Origin: Spirochaeta sp. UBA5339
GTDB lineage: Bacteria; Spirochaetota; Spirochaetia; DSM-2461
Direction: 5' to 3'
Length of the DNA stretch: 64,000 bases
Assembly: GCA_002408085.1 (NCBI GenBank)
Contig: DHQL01000002.1
Span: 7,130-71,129, forward strand
A program made the translations under genes and the position numbers. Below, one piece after another: positions 52,958 to 62,279 of this stretch; the stretch's first letter is position 1; each line of letters opens with the position of its first letter. The notes beneath the pieces are model-generated. The model searched no databases and was not told the origin of the DNA. It saw nothing but the letters and a program-made list of their open reading frames with translations.

Positions 52958-55900
52958 GGCCTGTTCAGCTTTCTCAGAATCTGTACAAATCCCAGAGAGA
53001 GACCGATAACCGACAGTACCAGTACGGCCTGCAGAAGGATCTTCAGAACAGCCTCACTGCCTTCCTGATGATCATTGATCTCAACCTCCACCACAGGTCC
53101 TGCAAGCAGCGGTGTTGCCGAGACCTCAAGTACCTGAGCACCTGCAGTCTTACCTTCACCGGCAGCAGGCTTTTCCGGTTTAATATTTATCACAGGTTCC
53201 GTGTCCTGCTCTAAAAGAGCTTCATAGAACTCATACCTGCCGTTGACAGATTCCGAGGACAGGCTGCTTACTGCCGCAACCTCAGAGATTTCCCTCTCCT
53301 GAACTGCCGGAGTCTCAGCAGCTCTGCTGGTGAACACATAGTCCCGGCGGGAATAAACAGCCGGCGAAGTATATTCGTTCTCGTTCTGTTGAGAAACGGG
53401 AGTATCGGGTCCCTCCTTCAGATCATCGAAGGCGCTGCCGAGGGTCGATCCGGATATAAACCGGGAAGATGAGCCTGATGAGCTGCCGGAATACCCCGAG
53501 GAACTTCCGGAAGAGGAATCGCCGGACTGTGCTGCTTTGGTAAGGGTGGCAGTAATGGTTGTTGAAGCCCCTCCCCCGGAACTACTGTATGGGTATGATT
53601 CTCCACCGCTGTTACTATTACCAGCTGCATCCTCAAAGGATGAGAGAGTAAATCGGTAGGTACCGTCAATCAGGCCTGAACCGATAGTAATTGTACCTGT
53701 TTCCGATTCATCATTCGGATTTACTGTATAACCAGTAACCGTAGTTTCTGACCCGAGATCAGGAGTATGATAAAGTATGAGATTGCCGGTATTAAAGCTG
53801 ATATTTTCACTGAATGTAATAATCAGTTCAGTAGTACCATTATTGGTAAAAGTATCAATCGTCGGCAACGTCCTGTCCACGGTAAAACTGAAAACATCAT
53901 CTGCGCTGCCGCTCTCATTACCGGCATAGTCATAAAACCTGGTGATTGAAAAGGTGTAGTCATCTTCAGGCAGACTGGAAATGCCGCTCCCAAGACTATT
54001 TAGATCGACGGTCAAAGATGAACCGCTGACGGTACCTGATACTGAATAACTGCTGCCCTTATCTCCGTCTATTGTCCCCTCATAGCCCTTAACATTATCA
54101 TCCACACTGCTGTAATTGATTGAAATTACCTCATCACCGTCGGCATAACTGTTCACATACAGACCGTTGACTCCTGATGAATCACCGGCAAAGAGACTGT
54201 ATGAAGCACTGTCTGCAACAGGCGCTTCAGAATCATACTTTATTGAGTTCCCGGAACTGTCAACAGAGAGACTGCTGCCGCTGTTACTCCATTCATTCCC
54301 TGACCGGTCTTTAAAGTAGATATAGAAGGACTGTGTACCGTCACTGTCTGAATCTGTCATTGTATGGGAGAATTCGACGGGCCCGGCAGTCCAGGTTTTT
54401 ACATCCGGTGCAGCCGTGCGTGTAATGGAATAATCGCTCATATCTCTTGAACTGTTATCCGCCTGAACTACAATTGATTCACCCTCCATGACCCAGTAAG
54501 TTGATCCATCCAGGGTTTTATCTTCGTCGGAACTGTCCTTTGCCGAGAAAGTAAGATCCATGGTATTCGCGAGGCTTTCATAGTAATAGTAGATACCGGT
54601 ATTTCCGGTTACAGTCCTTTCATTGCCTGCTTTGTCGGATACTGTGATTTCATAAGGAATGAGGCTATTGTCTGTACTCGGTGCAATACCGTTCAGCTCC
54701 AGTTCGAAGTCAAAGCTGGTATCTCCGTCTGAAATAGAACTCTTTGAGTCTGCGGAAGTCGCCAGTATTGTGACCTCCGTTGCAAGGGAATCAACATCGG
54801 ACTGTAGATCACTTACAGAAAAACCGAGATCCACAGTATGGGTTTGATTTACATAATTCTCATCACCGCTATGATCACTACCGGAAGTTATGCCAGAGAC
54901 TTCAGGAAGAGTTCTGTCCACGATAAAATCTTTTTCTACACTGTCCGTATTTCCGGCTGAGTCATAAAAAGTGAATTCTGCCGTGTAGGTTCCATCATCA
55001 ACTCCGCTCAAGGATGAGGAGTTCAACAGACTGTCCACAGTAACGGATACTGAGCTTTGAATTGAACTCTGAACATTGCTGAAAGAGTCCGGGCCCGTAA
55101 CCGTATAGGTATAACCGATATAGTTATCATCAATTCCATTGTCTGTAATTTTCAGAACTTCGTCGTTTCCCGTGGCAGACAGGTTCAGGTACTCCCCTTT
55201 GACCCCGGTACCAGCTGTTGCAACCAGCTCAATATCAGCGTTGTCTGCATCCGGACTATCCGAATCGTAAGAAACAAGAGAAACAACAGGCGTACTGTCT
55301 TCTTCAACGGTAAGCTCATTGCCGGCCATATCCCTTAAAGTCAGAGTAAAAGGAACTACCCCCTGAGACAGGGAGTAACTGCTTAAATTGGAAGTCGTCA
55401 GAGAGTAGCTGCTCAAACCCTCTGTTTCCCCGGATATATCGAGACTGCTGTTTCTGACCTGAAGACCTGTAATCTTCAGATCTCTTCCGGAATCTATATC
55501 GAAGGTCATGGTATGACTGCCGTTTGCAAATTCGCCGTCAACTGAATTGCTGCTTTCAAGAGACACCCTGACCTCATTTCCGGCAGGAACAGCATTTGCC
55601 GATAGTTCAGGATTCCCGCTGTAATAGGTAACTTCCTCACCTGGCGGAATTGCTCCTGCAACCGAATCATCACTGCTGTATACGGTGGAGTTATCCAGAC
55701 GGTCCATAAGTGTAATTGTGACCGGTATAACTTCGTCGTTAAAAGAGGAATCTCTCCAGACAGATCCGGCAATATTAGTGACATATTCATATCCGTCAGA
55801 GACTGAACTTTCTGAATCTGTGAACCCGCCTCCGACAACAACATTGATGCTCTCAATAGTCTCACCAAGCTCATCATCTGCCTGGAAAGTCAGGTCCAGA

Positions 55901-57213
55901 CTGTGATCATCACCTGCATACATTCCGCTCAAGCTGTTGCTGCTTTCCAGGGAATACCCGGAGATGGCCGGCCCGTCATTGTCCACCACAAGTCCCAGAG
56001 CAATTGTACTGCTGTTCTCGGACCCTGCTACTGTGGCGGAAATACGGATTGATACGTCATCACCGTCCTCATAGATGCTGGCAAGGCTGGCTGCTCCGTC
56101 ACCCAGATCAATTATAAAGGCCTCGGAATCATCAGCCGAATCAATGGTGACCGAGACGGGGGAGTCTTCTGTGTCATCGGTACCGCTGGTAAAGTAGTAG
56201 CTTACATCAAGGAGATTAACAGGAGTGTCTGTACTGACTGTGATCTCATCCCCTATCCCTGAAACAGTAGAGATATGTCCATAGGAGTTGTCTGACAGCT
56301 GATTCGCCACATTCATCTCGGCAAGTCCCAGATCCCTGGCCACCAGAACCAGCTGCTCCGTGTACCTTCCGTTCCGGTCTGTTACCGTCAGAATAAAACT
56401 GAGAGATCCCACATCGGTATAGGTGCTCTTCATGGGAAAACGGGAGTACAGGGCACCGCCGTTCTCATCGGGAGTAAGAGTGAATGGATAAACATTGGAT
56501 GCTCCCGCGTAACCGGTAATAAAGGACTGATAGGAGCTGCTTTCTCCATCATCATCGATAATAATCTCCGCGACTATATCATTTGCTCCGATTGTCCACT
56601 TAACAGACTCTATCTCATCTATCGAGATCTGATTGCTCTGGGAGTTACCGACATATCCTTCCAGGGTGAGATAATCATCGATCCCGCTGAAGATATTTTC
56701 CTGGCCGTTCTCATTTACCAGAGTGAAATCCAGATAGGGGCCGTTACTCGGATTGAGAGTAATTCTCGTCTGAGTCTCGTTACTGTTCCTGTCGGAGACA
56801 TTTACCGTTACATAAACTGTACCGTAAAGGCTGGATGCATCAAAGCTGAATTCGGCGATACCCGTTTCCGGATTATAGCTGATATCACCCTCACCATAGG
56901 ATTCGTCCCTTGTAACTGCTCCTGTTGAGGAAATTGTAATCTTGCCCCCCAGAATAGCATCGTTGGAAACAGAGAAAGAGATCATGGCAACATCTCCCCT
57001 TGAGTCACCGCTGGTAACAGCATCATCCGTAAGATCCAGTTCAAAGAGAACCTCAGAATAATAGGTATCATAATTTGAAGGAGTTACGATCTTTATTGTA
57101 GGGGGAAGGACATCCGAGGCCGCCATAACAACATCCTCCGTCAGAGGAGTCGGGCAGGATATCAGCAGCAGACCTGCTGCTGCCAGTAGAATTAACAGTA
57201 AGGTATTTTTCAT
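52954..57213 (-). CDS. giant Ig-like-repeat lipoprotein with C-terminal membrane helix
   Basis: 1419 residues. The lipoprotein signal ends LLLISC (Cys20). Most of the length is a chain of Ig-like beta-sandwich repeats marked by recurring linkers: YDSAGNTDSVEKDFIVDRTLP, YDYAGNESGSADDVFSF, then VDRTLPTIDTF. A Ser/Gly-rich tract (about 1235-1260) and a low-complexity region follow, and a hydrophobic helix near residues 1390-1412 ends in a basic tail RKLNRP. Lipid anchor plus C-terminal membrane helix and basic tail is unusual. It sits between two envelope genes and overlaps both by 1-4 bp. Confidence 0.82.
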   Translation of the reverse strand: MKNTLLLILLAAAGLLLISCPTPLTEDVVMAASDVLPPTIKIVTPSNYDTYYSEVLFELDLTDDAVTSGDSRGDVAMISFSVSNDAILGGKITISSTGAVTRDESYGEGDISYNPETGIAEFSFDASSLYGTVYVTVNVSDRNSNETQTRITLNPSNGPYLDFTLVNENGQENIFSGIDDYLTLEGYVGNSQSNQISIDEIESVKWTIGANDIVAEIIIDDDGESSSYQSFITGYAGASNVYPFTLTPDENGGALYSRFPMKSTYTDVGSLSFILTVTDRNGRYTEQLVLVARDLGLAEMNVANQLSDNSYGHISTVSGIGDEITVSTDTPVNLLDVSYYFTSGTDDTEDSPVSVTIDSADDSEAFIIDLGDGAASLASIYEDGDDVSIRISATVAGSENSSTIALGLVVDNDGPAISGYSLESSNSLSGMYAGDDHSLDLTFQADDELGETIESINVVVGGGFTDSESSVSDGYEYVTNIAGSVWRDSSFNDEVIPVTITLMDRLDNSTVYSSDDSVAGAIPPGEEVTYYSGNPELSANAVPAGNEVRVSLESSNSVDGEFANGSHTMTFDIDSGRDLKITGLQVRNSSLDISGETEGLSSYSLTTSNLSSYSLSQGVVPFTLTLRDMAGNELTVEEDSTPVVSLVSYDSDSPDADNADIELVATAGTGVKGEYLNLSATGNDEVLKITDNGIDDNYIGYTYTVTGPDSFSNVQSSIQSSVSVTVDSLLNSSSLSGVDDGTYTAEFTFYDSAGNTDSVEKDFIVDRTLPEVSGITSGSDHSGDENYVNQTHTVDLGFSVSDLQSDVDSLATEVTILATSADSKSSISDGDTSFDFELELNGIAPSTDNSLIPYEITVSDKAGNERTVTGNTGIYYYYESLANTMDLTFSAKDSSDEDKTLDGSTYWVMEGESIVVQADNSSRDMSDYSITRTAAPDVKTWTAGPVEFSHTMTDSDSDGTQSFYIYFKDRSGNEWSNSGSSLSVDSSGNSIKYDSEAPVADSASYSLFAGDSSGVNGLYVNSYADGDEVISINYSSVDDNVKGYEGTIDGDKGSSYSVSGTVSGSSLTVDLNSLGSGISSLPEDDYTFSITRFYDYAGNESGSADDVFSFTVDRTLPTIDTFTNNGTTELIITFSENISFNTGNLILYHTPDLGSETTVTGYTVNPNDESETGTITIGSGLIDGTYRFTLSSFEDAAGNSNSGGESYPYSSSGGGASTTITATLTKAAQSGDSSSGSSSGYSGSSSGSSSRFISGSTLGSAFDDLKEGPDTPVSQQNENEYTSPAVYSRRDYVFTSRAAETPAVQEREISEVAAVSSLSSESVNGRYEFYEALLEQDTEPVINIKPEKPAAGEGKTAGAQVLEVSATPLLAGPVVEVEINDHQEGSEAVLKILLQAVLVLSVIGLSLGFVQILRKLNRP

Positions 57214-59408
57214 TATCGGCTCTCCCCTGCTGCTTCGGATACCCCGTCCCGGATCAGGTAGGGATACTCCTGCAGCAACGCCGGATTCAGTTCCTGCAGC
57301 TGACCGGCATATTCGGCGGCTTGATCAAAGTTCTGCAGTTCGTAGTAACATCTGGAAAGACTGAGAATCACACGGGAGAAGGCGGCGGAAGAGGTTCGTG
57401 AACGGGATAGATAATCCTGCTCCACACTGTGATACAGGCGAAGGGCGTTCTGGTACTGCCCCTTGAGAAACATAATATTGGCAAGATTCATTTTGGAGGG
57501 CAGATAGTTTCTGTCCAGGGCCAGAGCATAGTTAAAGGCCTGTTCGGCTCTGTTATACTCTCCGAACTGCGTACAGATGGTCCCAAGAGTATTATACCCG
57601 CTTTTGCTGTCTTTTTCACGGGCCACCTGATCATAGTGGGCAATTATAGTGTTCACATGATCCTTTGTTGCCTGATTTACCGAACGGGCCAGGGTGGCTC
57701 TCTCTCCGTATTGAAGTCCCAGGTCTGTCTCCTTCAGTCCCACAGGACGGTAGATCTGCTGGGCATCACGGGTTCTGTAGAAAGCCCGTTTCTCAATATC
57801 ATCGTCATACTTACTGAACTCGTCGGCTCCCACCTTCCATGCCTGGTCAAAGCCCAGGGTACCGATGAGAGTAATTTCAACGGGGACCCACAGCTCATCA
57901 TCGATGGTTATGGTCCGGGATTTATCGGGATGAATCTGCTGATAGTTTCTCACCTGCTCCTTTGTGTTGAAGGCGGCATAGATATGTCCGGGAGTGGTGA
58001 TAAAGGCTGTCTCAATACCCACTGATTCGAGAAGGCTGCAGTACAGGGCCGTCAGGTCGTCACAGTCACCTGTTCCCCGTTTCAGGGTGCTCCGGGGCAG
58101 GCTGACCTTGTCTATGACCAGAGGGTTCTCCTGAGCCGCATCAAAGGGGGTTGTGGGGTCCTTCTGATAGATGCACCCGATCTCTGTGAGACCGTAATAG
58201 ATCTGCAGTCCCGCCTGAAAGGCTTCATTGAGTCCCGGATTCAGTACATCTCTGGCACTCTGTCTGACGAAACTGGCATAGTTTCTCAGCGCCGAGTCCG
58301 AGGGGGTGATGTAGGCAGCCATCTTTTTATCGTCATCCCAAGTCAGGGCTTCCTTGTCATGGAGGTCATAGGAGACGGTCTGAATCTGGCTTCCCGCATT
58401 TCCTCTTGCTGTATAGGACACAGAGAGTTCAGCGGTCAGCGGTGCAATTCCTTCAATGGAGAAGACCTCCTGATTATAGGCGGCATAGATATCCAGGGTT
58501 ACTGTCTCACCGGAAGGAATTTCGTCAATAGCTGCGGCCTTTGTGGGAGCATCCATATAACCGGCCTGCATAAAATTGACATTCACATCATATATAGGGA
58601 ACTTCTCAATATTGGTAAGCTCAATCTGTCCTATGGCATTCTTCGAATAGAAGCTCTGCATGGACGCAAAAAGAGGAGGAAGGTCAAACTCTCCGAAACG
58701 AATGCTCCGTATCTCAGCCCTTGGATCGTCAGGATCTGTCCCCACTCTGTAGGCAACTCCGAACCCCAGACCAAAATAGAAACCATTGAACCGTTCCAGA
58801 GGAGAGAGGGAACGGGAGTACATCAGAGAGGGAGTTACATTCAGGCTGAAATTGTAGGAGATGTTGAAGGCGCCCCTTACCCCAGCCCCTGATATAAACT
58901 CAACAGCCCCCCGGGACTCTTCATCGATAAGGTCAATATTGGGAAAAACAGATTGCCCTATGCCCAGATAGAGATCGCCGCCGGCTTCAAACTGCTTGTT
59001 GAATTTATGAACATATGAGATTCCGGCAAAACCGTAGAAGGTATTGTTGGCAAAACGTTCGGCATCTCCCGACTCCACAGCCTTAAGAGGGCTCATCAGT
59101 TTTATACCCAGTCCTGCATAGGGCTGAAGCTGGGGCAATGATTTGAAGGAGTAGACTCCTTTCAGACGGAAGTCGTTGATCCGGTACTCCTCTTCATAGG
59201 AGATGGTAACAGGAGACAGGCTTTGGTATTCCAGTCCGATGGAAAAGGGACTGCGGTACTTCTCGTTATAGTCGATGCCGTATGTTCTGGTGACTCCGGA
59301 AAAGGTCTCCTGAGCTTGAACTGCCTCCTGAACTTGATCTGTCTCCTGAGCAGAGACGGGTGTAAGGGAAATCAGAACAAGGAAGACTATAAAGGGCATG
59401 TGTTTCAA
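57213..59408 (-). CDS. outer-membrane barrel, transglutaminase-like and TPR fusion protein
   Basis: 731 residues. A TTG start at 59408 fits the AAGGTGGAG site better than the ATG three codons later. The signal peptide ends TPVSAQ. Residues about 35-230 look like a small barrel domain (FSIGLEYQSLSPVTISYEEE; YFGLGFGVAYRVG). A transglutaminase-like core at about 430-545 carries a plausible triad, Cys449 (GTGDCDDLTAL), His475 (TPGHIYAAF) and an acidic residue at 504-505 (DDELWVP). TPR-like helices occupy about 600-720. It is first in a three-gene overlapping cassette. Confidence 0.78.
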   Translation of the reverse strand: MKHMPFIVFLVLISLTPVSAQETDQVQEAVQAQETFSGVTRTYGIDYNEKYRSPFSIGLEYQSLSPVTISYEEEYRINDFRLKGVYSFKSLPQLQPYAGLGIKLMSPLKAVESGDAERFANNTFYGFAGISYVHKFNKQFEAGGDLYLGIGQSVFPNIDLIDEESRGAVEFISGAGVRGAFNISYNFSLNVTPSLMYSRSLSPLERFNGFYFGLGFGVAYRVGTDPDDPRAEIRSIRFGEFDLPPLFASMQSFYSKNAIGQIELTNIEKFPIYDVNVNFMQAGYMDAPTKAAAIDEIPSGETVTLDIYAAYNQEVFSIEGIAPLTAELSVSYTARGNAGSQIQTVSYDLHDKEALTWDDDKKMAAYITPSDSALRNYASFVRQSARDVLNPGLNEAFQAGLQIYYGLTEIGCIYQKDPTTPFDAAQENPLVIDKVSLPRSTLKRGTGDCDDLTALYCSLLESVGIETAFITTPGHIYAAFNTKEQVRNYQQIHPDKSRTITIDDELWVPVEITLIGTLGFDQAWKVGADEFSKYDDDIEKRAFYRTRDAQQIYRPVGLKETDLGLQYGERATLARSVNQATKDHVNTIIAHYDQVAREKDSKSGYNTLGTICTQFGEYNRAEQAFNYALALDRNYLPSKMNLANIMFLKGQYQNALRLYHSVEQDYLSRSRTSSAAFSRVILSLSRCYYELQNFDQAAEYAGQLQELNPALLQEYPYLIRDGVSEAAGESR

Positions 59409-59563
59409 GTAAAATCATCTCCACCTTGGATTAAAAGCGGATATATATGGTAAAAGACGAGAGATTAAATGAACATCTGCTTCTATGATCATTCTAATAT
59501 TATAAAAAGCCTTAGTAAACCGAGGATTCCCAAGACTCACAATATTCTGATAAACTAATTGGC

Positions 59564-60328
59564 ATGATTATAGATTTTCTCGGAACAGGAACATCTCACG
59601 GCATACCTGTGGCAAGCTGCAGCTGTGATGTGTGCAGCTCACAGGCACCGGAAAACAGCCGCTACCGCAGTTCCATAAGCATAAGGCAGAACGGAAAGTG
59701 TCTGATTATCGACACCACTCCGGAGTTCAGGCTTCAGACGGTTCGGGCCCGGATCAAAGAGATTGACGGCGTGCTGATCACCCATGCCCATGCCGATCAC
59801 CTTCACGGCATTGATGACCTCAGGCCCTTCAGCTGGAAAAAAAGGACTCCCATCTGGGCCAAGAATGATGTCTGCAGGGAGATTGAGGAACGTTTCCCCT
59901 ATATCTTCAACCCGCCTGTGCAGGGGGGTGGAACGCCGCAGATCTCTTTACACAAAATTGAACCTTGTTCAGAAATATCGGTTTCCGGTATAAAGGTTCT
60001 GCCTGTTCCCATATATCACGGAAATCTTGAAATACTCGGATTCAGAATCGGCGGATTCGCCTATGTTACAGACTGCAGCAGAATACCGGACTCATCCATG
60101 GAACTGTTGAAGGGAGTTGAAACACTGGCTCTGGGCGCCCTGCGCTACAAACCCCATGAAACACACTTCTCCATCCCCGAGGCTCTGGAAGTTATAAAAA
60201 AAATAAGCCCTCAACGGGCTTATCTGACACATCTGTGTCATGATGTGGATCACTTTCAGTTAATGGCTGACCTCCCTGAAGGGGTTGAACCAGCCCGGGA
60301 CAGTCTACAACTGACCATCCCCGATTAA
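59564..60328 (+). CDS. MBL-fold metal-dependent hydrolase (PhnP-like)
   Basis: 254 residues. N-terminal FLGTGTSHGIPVASCSCDVC is typical of the PhnP/cyclic-phosphodiesterase branch. The metal-binding motif is THAHADHLHGIDDLR (HxHxDH), with later histidines in YHGNLEILGFRIG and LTHLCHDVDH. Characterised PhnP hydrolyses cyclic phosphodiesters; here no phn genes are nearby, so the substrate is open. It is divergent from the envelope cassette and convergent with rpmB. Confidence 0.88.
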   Translation: MIIDFLGTGTSHGIPVASCSCDVCSSQAPENSRYRSSISIRQNGKCLIIDTTPEFRLQTVRARIKEIDGVLITHAHADHLHGIDDLRPFSWKKRTPIWAKNDVCREIEERFPYIFNPPVQGGGTPQISLHKIEPCSEISVSGIKVLPVPIYHGNLEILGFRIGGFAYVTDCSRIPDSSMELLKGVETLALGALRYKPHETHFSIPEALEVIKKISPQRAYLTHLCHDVDHFQLMADLPEGVEPARDSLQLTIPD

Positions 60329-60349
60329 CTGAATATGAATAATAGCAAA

Positions 60350-60577
60350 TTAAGCTTTTACTACTTTTCCTGCCTTAAGACAGCGGGTACAGACTTTCAT
60401 GGACTTGGGTGTACCAGATACAAGGGCTTTTATCTTCAGAAGGTTAGGCTTGAAAGTTCTTTTGGACTTTACACCGATATGCTGACCGGCTCCACCTTTC
60501 TTCTTGGGAAGACCCTTTCTGGGTACACTGTGTCCCGCAACAGTACCTTTTCCACAGATTTCACATTTTCGAGACAT
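60350..60577 (-). CDS. rpmB: 50S ribosomal protein L28, zinc form
   Basis: 75 residues: MSRKCEICGKGTVAGHSVPR, central SKRTFKPNLLKI, and a second Cys pair in KVCTRCLKAGKV. Two CxxC pairs mark the C+ form. It stands alone with its own near-consensus promoter. Confidence 0.95.
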   Translation of the reverse strand: MSRKCEICGKGTVAGHSVPRKGLPKKKGGAGQHIGVKSKRTFKPNLLKIKALVSGTPKSMKVCTRCLKAGKVVKA

Positions 60578-60618
60578 ATCTATCCTACCTTTGCTTTCAT
60601 CTTAAATGAGCGACCTGA

Positions 60619-60647
60619 AATATATCAAATAGAAAAAACTATGTAAA
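60619..60647 (-). promoter_or_regulatory. candidate rpmB promoter
   Basis: On the minus strand: -35 TTTACA (60642-60647), 17-bp spacer, -10 TATATT (60619-60624) with a TGA extension; both boxes match consensus at 5 of 6 positions. Just upstream (60657-60675) is a TTCAGG/CCTGAA hairpin without a T-run that may end the preceding transcript. Confidence 0.65.
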
Positions 60648-60693
60648 GCCGAATTCTTCAGGTTTCCAGCCTGAATTCGTAAATTCAGAGAAT

Positions 60694-62229
60694 TTAATGC
60701 AATTCCTTATATAGCGGGAAGAAATTTCCTGCTCTCATCCCCCATTTTTCGTAAATCCAGTCCTCCAGGATCTCCGCCCAGATCTGAAAACCGGCACTTC
60801 CGGCACCGGTCCCCCTCTCAAGACTGGACCGCTCACCGGGATAGCTGTTGGCCAGGGACCCCATTCTGGGACCGAAATAGGCGGGAGCCGCAGAAGCTCT
60901 CTGCTGCAGCAGATAGGCCTGAAATTCGTTGATCATCAGATACTCATCGGCGGGATCATATCCGTACCAGCTGAAAAAGAAGCGCCACATGGCCCGGTCA
61001 CGGGAGTCCAGGGAGTTCCAGAGCTCGGTAACAAATTCCCTGAATTCGGGGGAGGTAAAGAAGATGCCGTGTGCCCCCTCATGGACAAAGAAACGGTACC
61101 TGAGGGCATCGGTAGACTCTTTGGAGATGGAAAGCACCGCTCCCTCACCGGGGTGCAGTACACCCTCGTCATCCTGAATCAGAATGCCGTGGCTTATCAG
61201 AATTGACCGGAGCATGGATTCCTCGGGGTAGATGGGAAAATCCCTTTCGGCCACCAGATTGAAGAAACGGGCAAGATCTTCGGCCCTGTAGTCGTGGGCA
61301 TTCCAGGCATGCTTCCCCTTAAGTTCGCTGTTGGTCAGCAGCTGCCCGACATAGCCCTTCTTCTCAATATAGAAGGCAAGGCGCCTGAAAAGGCGGTTCT
61401 GAATATCATAGTTACGGCAGTCAAAGACCAGCACAGAGGGAAAGGAAGCCCAGCTGTAAACCTCAAAATCCCTGTTTCTCCACTCATTTATTTGATTGTC
61501 CAGAATCTGAGAACCGCTGCGGGTCAGGGCCCGGGGAAAGGCGGGAGTCTCTTCGATGGAGAAGCTGAGATACTCAAGCTCCCTGTCGGCGCTGATGCTC
61601 AGGGATGAACTGCTATCTTCATTCAACGGAAAACGGAAGGTCCGTCTGCCCTGAAATCCCTCCAGAGTATATGCATCCCCAAGGGTTGTCTTCACGGACA
61701 CGGCATTCGGGTTCTCCAGGGAGATCTTCAGTTCCCGGTTCTCTCCTGGAAGAGACGGCAGCACCAGCTGATACCTGTCGGGAGTCTCCAGAGAGAGGCT
61801 CAGCTCAATAGTCTGTCTGCCTGAAGCAGACTCCTGAAGGGAGTATTTCTGATTGTAGGCCATGGTGATGGACTGTACTGAACGGTCAGCGGGTATCTGC
61901 AGCAGCAGGCTGAGGCTGTCACGGGACGCCGGCAGAGAGATCTCCAGGGGTCCCTGATCCGTATTAATAACAAGTTCGGAGCTTTTCTTTTCAGGCAGTG
62001 AGAAAACGAGATTCTGTCCCTGAAGAGGAGGAAAAAAGTTCTTAACCTTCGTCTCATTACCTGGGAAAAATTTACTGCTGTCCTTCATCAGAAAGGAAGC
62101 GTCCTGAAGAGAGCTGTCAAAGACCCTCTGCTCCCTCTTCAGAGAGTAGGCTGATTCCTCATTTCCAAAGAGAAACGGGGCTGTCAGCAGTAAAAAAAAT
62201 ATACAAATGTCAGTTCTATACTTTGGCAT
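60694..62229 (-). CDS. secreted protein with HExxH metallopeptidase-like motif
   Basis: 511 residues. The signal peptide MPKYRTDICIFFLLLTAPFLF ends near FGNEE (residues about 22-24). The N-terminal 220 residues look like beta-sandwich (SLSLETPDRYQLVLPS; GRRTFRFPLNEDS). The C-terminal part has FVHEGAHGIFF with His383, Glu384, His387 and, 48 residues later, Glu435 in INEFQAYLLQQ. That is the gluzincin-style third ligand position. It predicts an exported zinc peptidase. I do not recognise a named family. Confidence 0.72.
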   Translation of the reverse strand: MPKYRTDICIFFLLLTAPFLFGNEESAYSLKREQRVFDSSLQDASFLMKDSSKFFPGNETKVKNFFPPLQGQNLVFSLPEKKSSELVINTDQGPLEISLPASRDSLSLLLQIPADRSVQSITMAYNQKYSLQESASGRQTIELSLSLETPDRYQLVLPSLPGENRELKISLENPNAVSVKTTLGDAYTLEGFQGRRTFRFPLNEDSSSSLSISADRELEYLSFSIEETPAFPRALTRSGSQILDNQINEWRNRDFEVYSWASFPSVLVFDCRNYDIQNRLFRRLAFYIEKKGYVGQLLTNSELKGKHAWNAHDYRAEDLARFFNLVAERDFPIYPEESMLRSILISHGILIQDDEGVLHPGEGAVLSISKESTDALRYRFFVHEGAHGIFFTSPEFREFVTELWNSLDSRDRAMWRFFFSWYGYDPADEYLMINEFQAYLLQQRASAAPAYFGPRMGSLANSYPGERSSLERGTGAGSAGFQIWAEILEDWIYEKWGMRAGNFFPLYKELH

Positions 62230-62279
62230 GGCAACCTTTATAATATAAGATTATCCGGGGGGTAAAGAAGGGCGGCCTT

